Origin: a virus
Reading direction: 5' to 3' (one strand)
DNA length: 34,105 bases
IMG/VR virus record: IMGVR_UViG_3300042465_003850
Location: 1-34,105 of that record
A program made the translations under genes and the position numbers. The notes beneath the pieces were generated by a model. It did not search any database and was not told where the DNA came from. It saw only the letters and a program-made list of their open reading frames with translations. Positions 16,766 through 23,441 of the stretch are shown here, piece after piece (position 1 is the first letter of the stretch; every line of letters starts with the position of its first letter).

Positions 16766-17278
16766 ATGGAAACGACTATTTTATTAAAAGAAAACGAACT
16801 TACTAAAAACACTTTGTTAGGTGGAAATATTGATATTGATTTATATATTCCTTGTATAAAAGATGCTCAAATTATAAGACTTGAGGAAATTTTAGGGGAA
16901 ACATTATACGATAAAATTTGTTTAGATTTTGAAAATGACGATTTAACGGGTTTATATTTAACTTTGCACGAAAAATACATAGTACCTTTTTTAATTGCAG
17001 CAGCAGCGGTTGAATATCTTTTAATTGGTGCTTACAAAGTTAGTAACAATGGTATCTTTAAAGCACAGCCTGAAAATAGCGTAGCAATCGAAAAAACCGA
17101 AGTAGATTATTTGGTTAATAATATGCGGTTAAAAAGTGAAATGTATAGCGATAGAATGACACGTTGGCTTTTACTAAATAATCTACCTGAATGGCAACCT
17201 AACGCTACAAATGTAGTAAATCCATTAAGTAGCAATTTAATGTTTGGGCGTTGGTTTATTGGGGAAGACAAAATTTAA
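16766..17278 (+). CDS. Head-tail connector-like protein (DUF6712-type)
   Basis: A 170-residue protein, helical through most of its length (IKDAQIIRLEEILGETLYDKI, YIVPFLIAAAAVEYLLIGAYKV), with a Trp-rich C-terminus. The pattern and place directly after the portal match the DUF6712-like adaptors of Bacteroidota phages, which sit between portal and tail. It starts 2 bases after the portal stop. The family is recalled from pattern, not from a search. Confidence 0.65.
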   Translation: METTILLKENELTKNTLLGGNIDIDLYIPCIKDAQIIRLEEILGETLYDKICLDFENDDLTGLYLTLHEKYIVPFLIAAAAVEYLLIGAYKVSNNGIFKAQPENSVAIEKTEVDYLVNNMRLKSEMYSDRMTRWLLLNNLPEWQPNATNVVNPLSSNLMFGRWFIGEDKI

Positions 17279-17283
17279 AGATT

Positions 17284-17418
17284 ATGAGAAAAACAGATAA
17301 AAGAACAATTGAAAATATTAAAAAACTTAAACAATTTATAAAAAATGGGGACATTAAACTTAACAGCCAAACGGAGCGACACATTTTTCGCAGTACCGTT
17401 TCAAATAGCAATCAATAG
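17284..17418 (+). CDS. Possible tiny basic protein
   Basis: A 44-codon ORF with ATG 5 bases after the connector gene and a lysine-rich start (MRKTDKRTIENIKKLKQF). It overlaps the next, better supported gene by 74 bases in another frame, which speaks against it. The first 20 codons fill the intergenic gap, so it is kept with low confidence. Confidence 0.3.
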   Translation: MRKTDKRTIENIKKLKQFIKNGDIKLNSQTERHIFRSTVSNSNQ

Positions 17419-17668
17419 CGTACCATTAGATTTAACTGATGCGGTTATTAATATGCAAGTTCGCAAAGATTTTGGAACACCTATTATTTTCGAGCCTACA
17501 GTCACTATTACAAATGCTTTAACGGGTATTTTTGAAATTGATGAACAGATTTTCAATGTACCAGCGTGTGTTTATAAATACGATATTCAAATTACTTTAG
17601 ATAACGGGGAAGTTCACACGTGGATTAATGGAATTTTTGAAATCACTAACGATATAACACGAGTATAA
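17345..17668 (+). CDS. Baseplate/fibre-associated protein, BppU N-terminus-like
   Basis: A 107-residue beta-sandwich-like protein (KRSDTFFAVPFQIAINSVPLDL, VINMQVRK, YKYDIQITLDNGEVHTWINGIFEIT). This arrangement resembles the N-terminal domain of BppU-type baseplate proteins that anchor fibres. Its stop overlaps the start of the tail fibre gene by 1 base, consistent with a fibre attachment role. Confidence 0.6.
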   Translation: MGTLNLTAKRSDTFFAVPFQIAINSVPLDLTDAVINMQVRKDFGTPIIFEPTVTITNALTGIFEIDEQIFNVPACVYKYDIQITLDNGEVHTWINGIFEITNDITRV

Positions 17669-19359
17669 TGAGTGAAATTATAGACATAAATATAACACAA
17701 ATAGTTGAGGAAGTTACTATAATTGCAACGCCTACAAACTACATAGTTAATATTATTAAAAATACAGGTGGTGGTTCTCAAACTTTAGCAGAAACGCTTT
17801 TACTTGGAAATTTAACAGGAACAACAAATATAAAAGTAAATAATGCAAGTGCAATTGAATTAGAAAATGCATCTTTGTTAAAAAAAGGTACTTATGATTT
17901 TGGTGCTCAAGGTGGTATTTCAAGAATTTGCGGTGTAGGTTTTGAGGATATGTGGCAAGCTGGAATACGTCACGTATTCGACGGTAATGGATTAATAAGA
18001 AATTCGACAAACTGTTTTAATATTATTCCAGATGGCTCTTTTGATAGTACTTTACGTTTTAAAGTTGGTTCGGTATGGACATTAGACGATGGTACTAACT
18101 ATATTTGTACAGATGCTACAACAGGAGCTGCAGTTTGGGAACTTTACAATGTAATACCAAGTTCAACTAATTTTGTGCCTTATACGGGTGCTACAAGCGA
18201 TGTAAATTTAGGTGAGTTTGGTTTACAAACAGGAAACATTGAGTTTGATTTAACACCTACAAATGCACCTACTAATGTCGGTTCAATGGTTTGGAATGAT
18301 ACAGCGGGAACTTTAGATTTAAAGTTAAAAGGTGGGGCGGTAACTTTACAAATCGGTCAAGAAACAGTTGCAAGAGTAGTAAACAAAACAAGTACAAATA
18401 TAACTTTATTAGAAGCAAATTATCAAGTAGTTAGAGTTACAGGAGCGCAAGGTCAAAGACCAAAAGTAGATTTAGCACAAGCGAATAACAATGCAAATAG
18501 TACAACTACTTTAGGCTTAGTAACAGAAACAATTTTAAATAATCAAGAGGGTTTTATAACTACAAGCGGTCAAGTTCAACAAATAAACACAACGGGAAGT
18601 TTACAAGGCGAAACGTGGGCTGATGGCGATGTGCTTTATTTAAGCGGAACGGTTGCGGGTAGAATTACAAACATTAAACCTATTGCACCAATTCACACTG
18701 TAATTATTGGCTTTGTTGAATACGCACACGCTATTAACGGTAAAATCTTTGTTAAAGTAGATAATGGTTCAGAATTAGAAGAGCTACACAATGTTAGTGC
18801 AATTGCACCAAACAACAACGAGGTTCTAACTTATGACACACCTACTTTATTATGGAAGCCTAAAACGGTTATTTCTGCTTTAGGTTATACACCTATAAAA
18901 TCAGTTATTAAAGATACGGCTCAAGGCTCAACTATTACAGGAGTGACTACTGAAACTTTAACTGGTACTTATTTAATACCTGCTAATACTTTTGGCTCAA
19001 ATGATATAATGAAAATAACTTCTTTTTTAGCTGAAAAAACTGGTGTAGCTGGAAGTTGTACAATGAAAATAAAAGTAGGTACAACAAATGTATTTTCAAG
19101 TGCTACAACAATTGCAATATATATTACAACCGCGACTTCATTGTGGTGTATGTTGCAAAGAATGAGCATTACTATAAGAGGGGGGGGGCTAAAAACTATT
19201 AACGTAAATTCGGGAATTCAAACTGATATTAATACAACAGTAACAGTTGTATCTTCAATTTCTTTTAATCCAGCAATTGATAACTATATTTTTACAAGTT
19301 TACAATTGGCAAATTCAGCTGATTCAGTTTTTAAATCTAATTTTATAATCACTAATTAA
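17668..19359 (+). CDS. Tail fibre / receptor-binding protein with a G9 tract
   Basis: A 563-residue protein rich in Thr, Asn, Gly and Val with short repeated strands (TSTNFVPYTGATSDVNLGEFGLQTGN). This is typical of trimeric tail fibres in which the N-terminus attaches to the tail and the C-terminus binds the host. At 19180-19188 nine G in a row encode Gly-Gly-Gly (residues 505-507). Loss or gain of one G gives a stop within five codons and removes about 56 C-terminal residues, so the tract could switch the tip of the fibre. Confidence 0.75.
   Translation: MSEIIDINITQIVEEVTIIATPTNYIVNIIKNTGGGSQTLAETLLLGNLTGTTNIKVNNASAIELENASLLKKGTYDFGAQGGISRICGVGFEDMWQAGIRHVFDGNGLIRNSTNCFNIIPDGSFDSTLRFKVGSVWTLDDGTNYICTDATTGAAVWELYNVIPSSTNFVPYTGATSDVNLGEFGLQTGNIEFDLTPTNAPTNVGSMVWNDTAGTLDLKLKGGAVTLQIGQETVARVVNKTSTNITLLEANYQVVRVTGAQGQRPKVDLAQANNNANSTTTLGLVTETILNNQEGFITTSGQVQQINTTGSLQGETWADGDVLYLSGTVAGRITNIKPIAPIHTVIIGFVEYAHAINGKIFVKVDNGSELEELHNVSAIAPNNNEVLTYDTPTLLWKPKTVISALGYTPIKSVIKDTAQGSTITGVTTETLTGTYLIPANTFGSNDIMKITSFLAEKTGVAGSCTMKIKVGTTNVFSSATTIAIYITTATSLWCMLQRMSITIRGGGLKTINVNSGIQTDINTTVTVVSSISFNPAIDNYIFTSLQLANSADSVFKSNFIITN
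19180..19188 (+). repeat. Homopolymer G9 tract inside the tail fibre gene
   Basis: Nine consecutive G in an AT-rich genome. At 8 G the frame reads GGC TAA. At 10 G it reads GCT AAA AAC TAT TAA. Either change truncates the fibre, as in phase-variable contingency tracts. Confidence 0.85.
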
Positions 19360-19360
19360 T

Positions 19361-19507
19361 ATGAAAACAATAATAAATAAAGAAACAGGGGAGGTTTTAT
19401 ATTGTGCGTTTTCAAATATTTTTTTAGCTGAAAATGAAATAATAATTAACGAAATACCAACAGGCACATTTTATAATTTTGAAACACAAACATTTTATGA
19501 TAAATAG
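19361..19507 (+). CDS. Small protein following the tail fibre
   Basis: A 48-residue protein (MKTIINKETGEVLYCAF at the start, EIPTGTFYNFETQTFYDK at the end). Short proteins of this pattern commonly follow fibre genes in flavobacterial phages and may be fibre chaperone or tip pieces. It begins 1 base after the fibre stop and overlaps the next gene by 11 bases. Function is inferred from context only. Confidence 0.65.
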   Translation: MKTIINKETGEVLYCAFSNIFLAENEIIINEIPTGTFYNFETQTFYDK

Positions 19508-19685
19508 AAATCACATTTTACCGTTTATTTTAGTTGTACTTGGAATACTTGACCAATCGACAGACCTATTTACAGACCTTTTAAGGCAATTAAATGCACC
19601 TTTGTATGTTGGTACTATATTTAAGATTTTAATCATTATTTTAGGGGCTGTTAAGATTTATTTAATTAAACCTATTGAAAAATGA
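19497..19685 (+). CDS. Small membrane protein, holin candidate
   Basis: A 62-residue protein with two hydrophobic segments (about residues 7-22, ILPFILVVLGILD, and 44-57, TIFKILIIILGAVKIYL) and a basic tail (KPIEK). Two short membrane helices, a charged end and a location directly before the lysozyme suggest a holin, which permeabilises the inner membrane at lysis. ATG 19497 is used; an earlier TTG lies deep inside the previous gene. Confidence 0.65.
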   Translation: MINRNHILPFILVVLGILDQSTDLFTDLLRQLNAPLYVGTIFKILIIILGAVKIYLIKPIEK

Positions 19686-19846
19686 AACAGACTATAATCG
19701 ATTTAAAATTAAGTTTATTAACTACTACTTATTTTGCTTTAACTTTGGCTGATACAGATTTTATTATGAAATTAGTGGTATTTTTGTTGACGGTCGGATA
19801 TACAATCAGGCGGTGGTATTTATTAGAAAAAAATAAAAAGGATTAA
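19682..19846 (+). CDS. Second small membrane protein, holin/antiholin candidate
   Basis: A 54-residue protein with two likely membrane helices (LSLLTTTYFALTLA and FIMKLVVFLLTVGYTI) and a strongly basic C-terminus (RRWYLLEKNKKD). It overlaps the previous gene by 4 bases and ends 2 bases before the endolysin. With its neighbour it may form a two-component holin, or one may be an antiholin. The sequence cannot decide which. Confidence 0.62.
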   Translation: MKQTIIDLKLSLLTTTYFALTLADTDFIMKLVVFLLTVGYTIRRWYLLEKNKKD

Positions 19847-19848
19847 TT

Positions 19849-20295
19849 ATGAAATTAAATGAAAAAGGTTATTTGATGATTTGTGAGTTTGAGGGCTTAA
19901 GTTTAAAGCCTTATTTATGCCCTGCAAAAATACCAACAATTGGTTATGGAAATTGCTATTATAACAATGGTAAAAAAGTAACGTTATTAGACAAAGCAAT
20001 TACTAAAACTCAAGCGTTTGAACTATTTAAAACAATTTCTGATAAATTTGGTTTGGCTGTTTCTAAATGTTTAAAAAAAGAAGTTAATCAAAATCAATTC
20101 AATGCTTTGGTTTCTTTTGCTTATAACGTGGGAGTGGCTAATTTTATGAACAGTACACTTTTGAAAAAAGTAAATGTAGATCCAAATGATGAGACTATAT
20201 TTGATGAGTTTTGCAGATGGAATAAGGTAGGTAAAAAAGAAGTAACAGGATTAACAAAAAGAAGAAATTATGAAGCAGTTAGTTATTTTAGTTAG
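19849..20295 (+). CDS. Endolysin, GH24 lysozyme (muramidase)
   Basis: A 148-residue protein that cleaves the glycan strands of peptidoglycan. The T4/P21 lysozyme catalytic spacing E-x8-D/C-x5-T is kept: Glu15 (FEG), Cys24 and Thr30 in the context CEFEGLSLKPYLCPAKIPTIGYG (read as two motifs, FEG and TIGYG). NQFNALVSFAYNVG (about 82-95) is the typical second motif. There is no signal peptide, so export depends on the holins. Cys in place of Asp is known in this family. It overlaps the spanin gene by 26 bases. Confidence 0.93.
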   Translation: MKLNEKGYLMICEFEGLSLKPYLCPAKIPTIGYGNCYYNNGKKVTLLDKAITKTQAFELFKTISDKFGLAVSKCLKKEVNQNQFNALVSFAYNVGVANFMNSTLLKKVNVDPNDETIFDEFCRWNKVGKKEVTGLTKRRNYEAVSYFS

Positions 20296-20752
20296 TTTAA
20301 TTTTAATCGGTTGTGGTAGCCGTAAAGTAGCTATTCAAGAAGAAAAAAAAGATAGTTTGTCACAAATAGAAACTAAAATTGTTACAGATGAAAAAAGAAA
20401 AGAAAATAAAGCAATTGAAACAAATATAAACACTATTTCAGATGCAGAAGAAACTATTTTCACGCCTATTGACAATAACAAAGAAATAATTATAAATGGT
20501 AAAAGCTATTTTAACGTAGTTTTAAAGGTTAAAAAAGTCAAAAGCAATACTTTGTATAACAATAAAGAAACTATTGCTAAAACAGCCTTAAAATTAACTA
20601 AAACAGATGCTAAAGCTAAAACTTTGGTAAAAGAAAAAAGCAAAATTAAAAATATAGACAAAAAAGAAAGTTGGTATTGGCTTTTATGGCTACTTTTGAT
20701 ACCGATTGGATATTACGTTTACAAAAAATATGCTTTCTTTAATATAATTTAA
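20270..20752 (+). CDS. Unimolecular spanin (u-spanin)
   Basis: A 160-residue protein with a lipoprotein signal (LVILVSLILIGCGS, lipidated Cys15) at the N-terminus. A long charged and coiled middle follows, and the C-terminus has a single membrane helix (about 133-155, WYWLLWLLLIPIGYYVY) with basic flank KK. This outer-membrane anchor plus inner-membrane anchor is the defining layout of u-spanins such as T1 gp11, which fuse the two membranes in the last lysis step. It overlaps the endolysin, as spanin genes often do. Confidence 0.85.
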   Translation: MKQLVILVSLILIGCGSRKVAIQEEKKDSLSQIETKIVTDEKRKENKAIETNINTISDAEETIFTPIDNNKEIIINGKSYFNVVLKVKKVKSNTLYNNKETIAKTALKLTKTDAKAKTLVKEKSKIKNIDKKESWYWLLWLLLIPIGYYVYKKYAFFNII

Positions 20753-20762
20753 AAAAATAATT

Positions 20763-21593
20763 ATGAATTTTGACTATTACAAATTAGAAGCGATTAAACA
20801 TTTTGGTAGTAACTTAAATAACACACAAATAGCAGAAAAGATAATAGTTGAAAATAGTGAAATAACTTTAGAAACATTAAGAAAAAAAATAGGTATTCTA
20901 AGGACAAAAGAAAATAAATTAAGTCCTTTTGTAAATGGTAATTTAGATAATGTTTTAATAATTGGAGATTTACACGCACCATTTACACTTCCGAAATATT
21001 TAGAATTTTGCAAAGAGCAACAAAAAAAATATAATTGTGGGCGTGTTATTTTTATCGGAGATATAATTGATAATCATTATTCAAGTTACCACGAATCAGA
21101 CCCCGACGGAATGAGCGCAGGAGATGAATTAGACAAAGCAATACAAGACATACAAGCGTATTACGATGCATTTCCAACAGCAACTGTTATAATAGGAAAC
21201 CACGATAGATTAGTGTATCGTAAAGCCTTTAGCGGTGGAGTTTCTAAACGCTGGGTTAAAGAGTACAAAGATGTTTTAAAAGTACCGAATTGGGATTTTG
21301 TCGAAAGTATTGAAATATTCAATGTTAATATCAATCACGGTGAGGGCGGAACTGCAAGAAGCAAAATGAAAAAAGATTTACAATCACAAATACAAGGACA
21401 TTTACATTCAGATTTTTACCTTGAGTATATAGTCGGTAAAAACTTTAGAATATTTGGAATGCAAGTAGGTTGTGGAGTTGACCATCATAGTTATGCAATG
21501 GCCTACGGACGCAATTTTAAAAAACCAGCTATTGGTTGTGGCGTATTATTAAATAAAGGTACTTTGCCAATAATAATACCTATGAAGTTATAA
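20763..21593 (+). CDS. Calcineurin-like metallophosphoesterase with N-terminal HTH
   Basis: A 276-residue protein. The metal-binding motifs are all present: GDLH (68-71), GDIIDNH (99-105), GNHD (145-148), NHGE (191-194) and GHLH (212-215). Residues 1-50 (NFDYYKLEAIKHFGSNLNNTQ then TLRKKIGILRTKEN) look like a helix-turn-helix of the type fused to such enzymes in phages. It may hydrolyse nucleotides or a phosphodiester in DNA or RNA; the substrate is unknown. It is the last gene before a strong terminator. Confidence 0.85.
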   Translation: MNFDYYKLEAIKHFGSNLNNTQIAEKIIVENSEITLETLRKKIGILRTKENKLSPFVNGNLDNVLIIGDLHAPFTLPKYLEFCKEQQKKYNCGRVIFIGDIIDNHYSSYHESDPDGMSAGDELDKAIQDIQAYYDAFPTATVIIGNHDRLVYRKAFSGGVSKRWVKEYKDVLKVPNWDFVESIEIFNVNINHGEGGTARSKMKKDLQSQIQGHLHSDFYLEYIVGKNFRIFGMQVGCGVDHHSYAMAYGRNFKKPAIGCGVLLNKGTLPIIIPMKL

Positions 21594-21623
21594 ATAAAAA
21601 GTGGTTTGATTTCCTATCTTTTT

Positions 21624-21649
21624 CCCACAATTACGATTGTGGGTTTTTT
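21624..21649 (+). terminator. Intrinsic terminator of the late operon
   Basis: CCCACAAT (21624-21631) pairs with ATTGTGGG (21636-21643) around TACG and is followed by T6. It closes the structural/lysis transcription unit and separates it from the non-coding region. Confidence 0.95.
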
Positions 21650-21664
21650 ATTTTAAAAAAAGTG

Positions 21665-21694
21665 TTGTTTATCTAAATAATAGTTATATATTTG
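21665..21694 (+). promoter_or_regulatory. Bacteroidota-type promoter of the non-coding RNA
   Basis: TTG (21665-21667), a 19-bp spacer and TATATTTG (21687-21694), a full match to the TTG...TAnnTTTG consensus. Transcription should start near 21700. Confidence 0.8.
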
Positions 21695-21699
21695 TAATT

Positions 21700-21803
21700 C
21701 AATTTGGCTAGATACCTATTGAAACATTTAGGTTGTCAAATTGTAAAAGCAAAAACCAACCCTTAAACAAAGTTATCTAGCCCTTTGTATTAAGGGTTTT
21801 TTG
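21700..21803 (+). ncRNA. Candidate structured small RNA ending in a terminator
   Basis: A roughly 100-nt unit with its own promoter and terminator and no start codon. CAATTTG (21700-21706) pairs with CAAATTG (21737-21743), enclosing a hairpin ACCTA/TAGGT (21714-21718 / 21729-21733). The terminator stem is AACCCTTAA plus ACAAAG (21758-21772) with CTTTGT and TTAAGGGTT (21783-21798, one bulged A), then T6. Its loop (21773-21782) contains TATCTAGCC, an exact complement of GGCTAGATA at 21706-21714, giving a 9-bp pseudoknot or kissing helix. It could be a trans-acting RNA or a leader attenuator. No known family is recognised. Confidence 0.7.
21758..21802 (+). terminator. Intrinsic terminator of the small RNA
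   Basis: A 15-bp stem with one bulge and a 10-nt loop, followed by T6. A shorter alternative hairpin CCCTT/AAGGG (21781-21796) uses the same 3' strand. Confidence 0.85.
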
Positions 21804-21956
21804 TTTCCTAAAAACAATCGTAATAAGAAATTAAGGGGAAAACTTCAACAATTTGGCTTATTATTAAAGCACTAAAATGGGTTCTAATGGTGCAACTGTA
21901 AACGAAACTACGACGGGCTAACTAAGTAAATTTCAAACAGAGGAAAAAGGTATAAA
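21804..21956 (+). other. Non-coding stretch with hairpin potential
   Basis: There is no convincing ORF. TAATAAG (21821-21827) pairs with CTTATTA (21857-21863), with inner pairs AAATT/AATTT and AAG/CTT. The 10-mer CAATTTGGCT at 21849-21858 repeats the start of the upstream small RNA (21700-21709). AAACAGAGGAA (21935-21945) pairs over 11 bp with TTCCTCTGTTT (22008-22018). No promoter is seen, so it would be reached by read-through of the upstream terminator. Confidence 0.5.
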
Positions 21957-22061
21957 ATGAAAAATATTTATATCTGGATTAACGAGAAATCAGTTTTTCC
22001 CTTAGGCTTCCTCTGTTTACTCACCAACTTTAAACTTCAAAGTAATATAATAATTAAATAA
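21957..22061 (+). CDS. Possible 34-residue hydrophobic peptide
   Basis: ATG at 21957 opens 34 codons with a hydrophobic middle (SVFPLGFLCLLTNF), ending in TAA at 22059-22061. The start region lies inside the loop of the 11-bp inverted repeat 21935-21945 / 22008-22018, so translation could be structure-controlled. There is no homology evidence; it may equally be part of a non-coding RNA. Confidence 0.3.
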   Translation: MKNIYIWINEKSVFPLGFLCLLTNFKLQSNIIIK

Positions 22062-22069
22062 ATAAGTAT

Positions 22070-22213
22070 ATGAAAAATAATAAATTAGAATTAAATTTAA
22101 TAATTGAAATCTTATATAAATTGAGTAAAGATGAATTTTACTTTAAAAGCTATGCAAAAGATATTTTGAAAAGTTATATAAAACAGGAAGTTAAAAAGTT
22201 AAATAAATGTTAA
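22070..22213 (+). CDS. Small charged protein
   Basis: A 47-residue protein with amphipathic helices (LELNLIIEILYKLSKDEFYF, YIKQEVKKLNKC) and heptad-like leucines. It follows the 34-codon ORF by 8 bases. Composition and the clean start favour a real small gene. Function is unknown. Confidence 0.5.
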   Translation: MKNNKLELNLIIEILYKLSKDEFYFKSYAKDILKSYIKQEVKKLNKC

Positions 22214-22258
22214 AAATTAATTAACTACTATTATATTAATAAAGTAGTTGTATATTTG
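22214..22258 (+). promoter_or_regulatory. Early promoter module, copy 1
   Basis: TATATTTG (22251-22258) preceded by TATATTAATAAAGTAGTTG (22232-22250), almost the same sequence as in the module before 25783 and similar to the one before 30409. The start codon of the first gene of the operon lies 33 bases downstream. The -33 TTG is not matched here. Confidence 0.7.
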
Positions 22259-22291
22259 TCCAAGCAATAAAGCTAAAGAAAAACAAATATT

Positions 22292-22576
22292 ATGACAACT
22301 ATTTTAACAAACAATTGGAACAGATTAGAAAGAGCTAAAAAATTAGAAATCATTGAAAATGCTATTGATATGGCAAATACGAATGAAGGTTTTTTAATGT
22401 TGAGACTTTATTCTAAAGATAATTCTATTTCTGCATATATTCAAACAAAATTAGATAACCATCTTTGTGCCGAGGCGGTTTCTCAAAATACTTTAATTTC
22501 TTTATTTTCAGAAAATTATGACTTTAAAGAAGAAGATGCAGAAGTTATTTTAACTTGGATGGAAAATCAAATATAA
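22292..22576 (+). CDS. Hypothetical early protein
   Basis: A 94-residue acidic protein, mostly helical (ERAKKLEIIENAIDMANTNE, DAEVILTWMENQI). It is the first gene after an early-type promoter, a position often used by host-takeover proteins, but no family is recognised. Confidence 0.7.
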   Translation: MTTILTNNWNRLERAKKLEIIENAIDMANTNEGFLMLRLYSKDNSISAYIQTKLDNHLCAEAVSQNTLISLFSENYDFKEEDAEVILTWMENQI

Positions 22577-22596
22577 ACAATTTAAAAACAAATAAG

Positions 22597-23187
22597 ATGA
22601 AAAACGTACACATATTACCAACAAGATTAGCAAGTAGGTTATATTACAATAGCCAAGAAAAAACATATCAACTATGTGATTTTCCAAAGTATCATACAGA
22701 TATTAAATCTACACATAATTTGTACATCACTTCCGCTGTTGAAGGCGTATATGATAAAGAATATTATCTATATGAAGGAAGTGTGTTTCAAGCAAGACCA
22801 AGAGATGAAAATAATTTTAAAAACAAAGTCATCCTAACAACAGACCCTCAACTTATTGCTGATGGTGTACAAGCTATTGATGATGATTTCTTAGAATGGT
22901 TTGTTAAGAATCCTACTTGTGAGGAAGTTGAAACTATTAAAGTTCCATACTTTGATGAAAGTGGTTATTCTCATTTATTAATAACTCCAAAAGAAGAGCC
23001 TAAAGAAACACTTGAAGAAGCTGAAACAATTTCAGATTTTATAAAAAGAGTATCAAAATCAGCAAATGAATCCGTAGGTATAGTTAAAGGTGCTAAATGG
23101 CAACAAGAACAAGACAAGAATAAAATAATTATTGATGAAACATTAGTTATAAAAACAATTCCTATAAAAATAAAACAATTCCTATAA
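22597..23187 (+). CDS. Conserved flavobacterial phage protein
   Basis: A 196-residue protein containing HILPTRLASRLYYN at the N-terminus and ILTTDPQLIADGVQAIDD with FLEWFVKNPTCEEVE in the centre, a pattern shared by many proteins of flavobacterial phages and prophages with unknown function. I start at ATG 22597 and not at 22555, which would overlap the previous gene. The C-terminus is altered by a perfect 20-bp tandem duplication (23152-23171 / 23172-23191) that changes frame and moves the stop upstream. Confidence 0.72.
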   Translation: MKNVHILPTRLASRLYYNSQEKTYQLCDFPKYHTDIKSTHNLYITSAVEGVYDKEYYLYEGSVFQARPRDENNFKNKVILTTDPQLIADGVQAIDDDFLEWFVKNPTCEEVETIKVPYFDESGYSHLLITPKEEPKETLEEAETISDFIKRVSKSANESVGIVKGAKWQQEQDKNKIIIDETLVIKTIPIKIKQFL

Positions 23188-23191
23188 AAAT
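23152..23191 (+). repeat. Perfect 20-bp tandem duplication
   Basis: AAAACAATTCCTATAAAAAT occurs twice in tandem across the end of the gene at 22597. Because 20 is not a multiple of 3, the second copy is read in another frame and provides the TAA at 23185-23187. With a single copy the frame would run to a TGA overlapping the ATG of the next gene. Confidence 0.9.
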
Positions 23192-23197
23192 AAAATT

Positions 23198-23440
23198 ATG
23201 AAACAGACAGCGGTAGAATGGTTAGAAGAAAAGTTAATACAAGATAATATCTTTTCAACAGAAGATTGGGAATTGTTTCAACAAGCCAAAGAAATGGAAA
23301 AGGAACAACAAGGGTATAGTAAGGAAGATATGAAAAGAGCATTTTGTAATGGCGGACAGTTAGACCATTCTACTTTGACATCTACAGAATTTGGAACTAA
23401 ACTATTAAATAAATGGTTTGAACAATTTAAAAAAAAATAA
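23198..23440 (+). CDS. Small 'VEWLEEKL' family phage protein
   Basis: An 80-residue protein with AVEWLEEKL near the start and AKEMEKEQQ at about 30-38, a pattern repeated in many flavobacterial phages. A second copy of the family occurs in the cassette array at 33043 (PVEWLEERL...AKGMEKEE). The fold is helical; function is unknown. It belongs to the early operon and is followed by its neighbour after 1 base. Confidence 0.75.
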   Translation: MKQTAVEWLEEKLIQDNIFSTEDWELFQQAKEMEKEQQGYSKEDMKRAFCNGGQLDHSTLTSTEFGTKLLNKWFEQFKKK

Positions 23441-23441
23441 G

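Noticed and set aside
21870-22025. tmRNA-like reading: GCA ACT GTA AAC GAA ... TAA looks like a tag, and TCACCA occurs at 22020-22025
   Set aside because: No acceptor stem pairs with the 3' end, no proper T-loop is present and the tag does not end in the usual hydrophobic residues.
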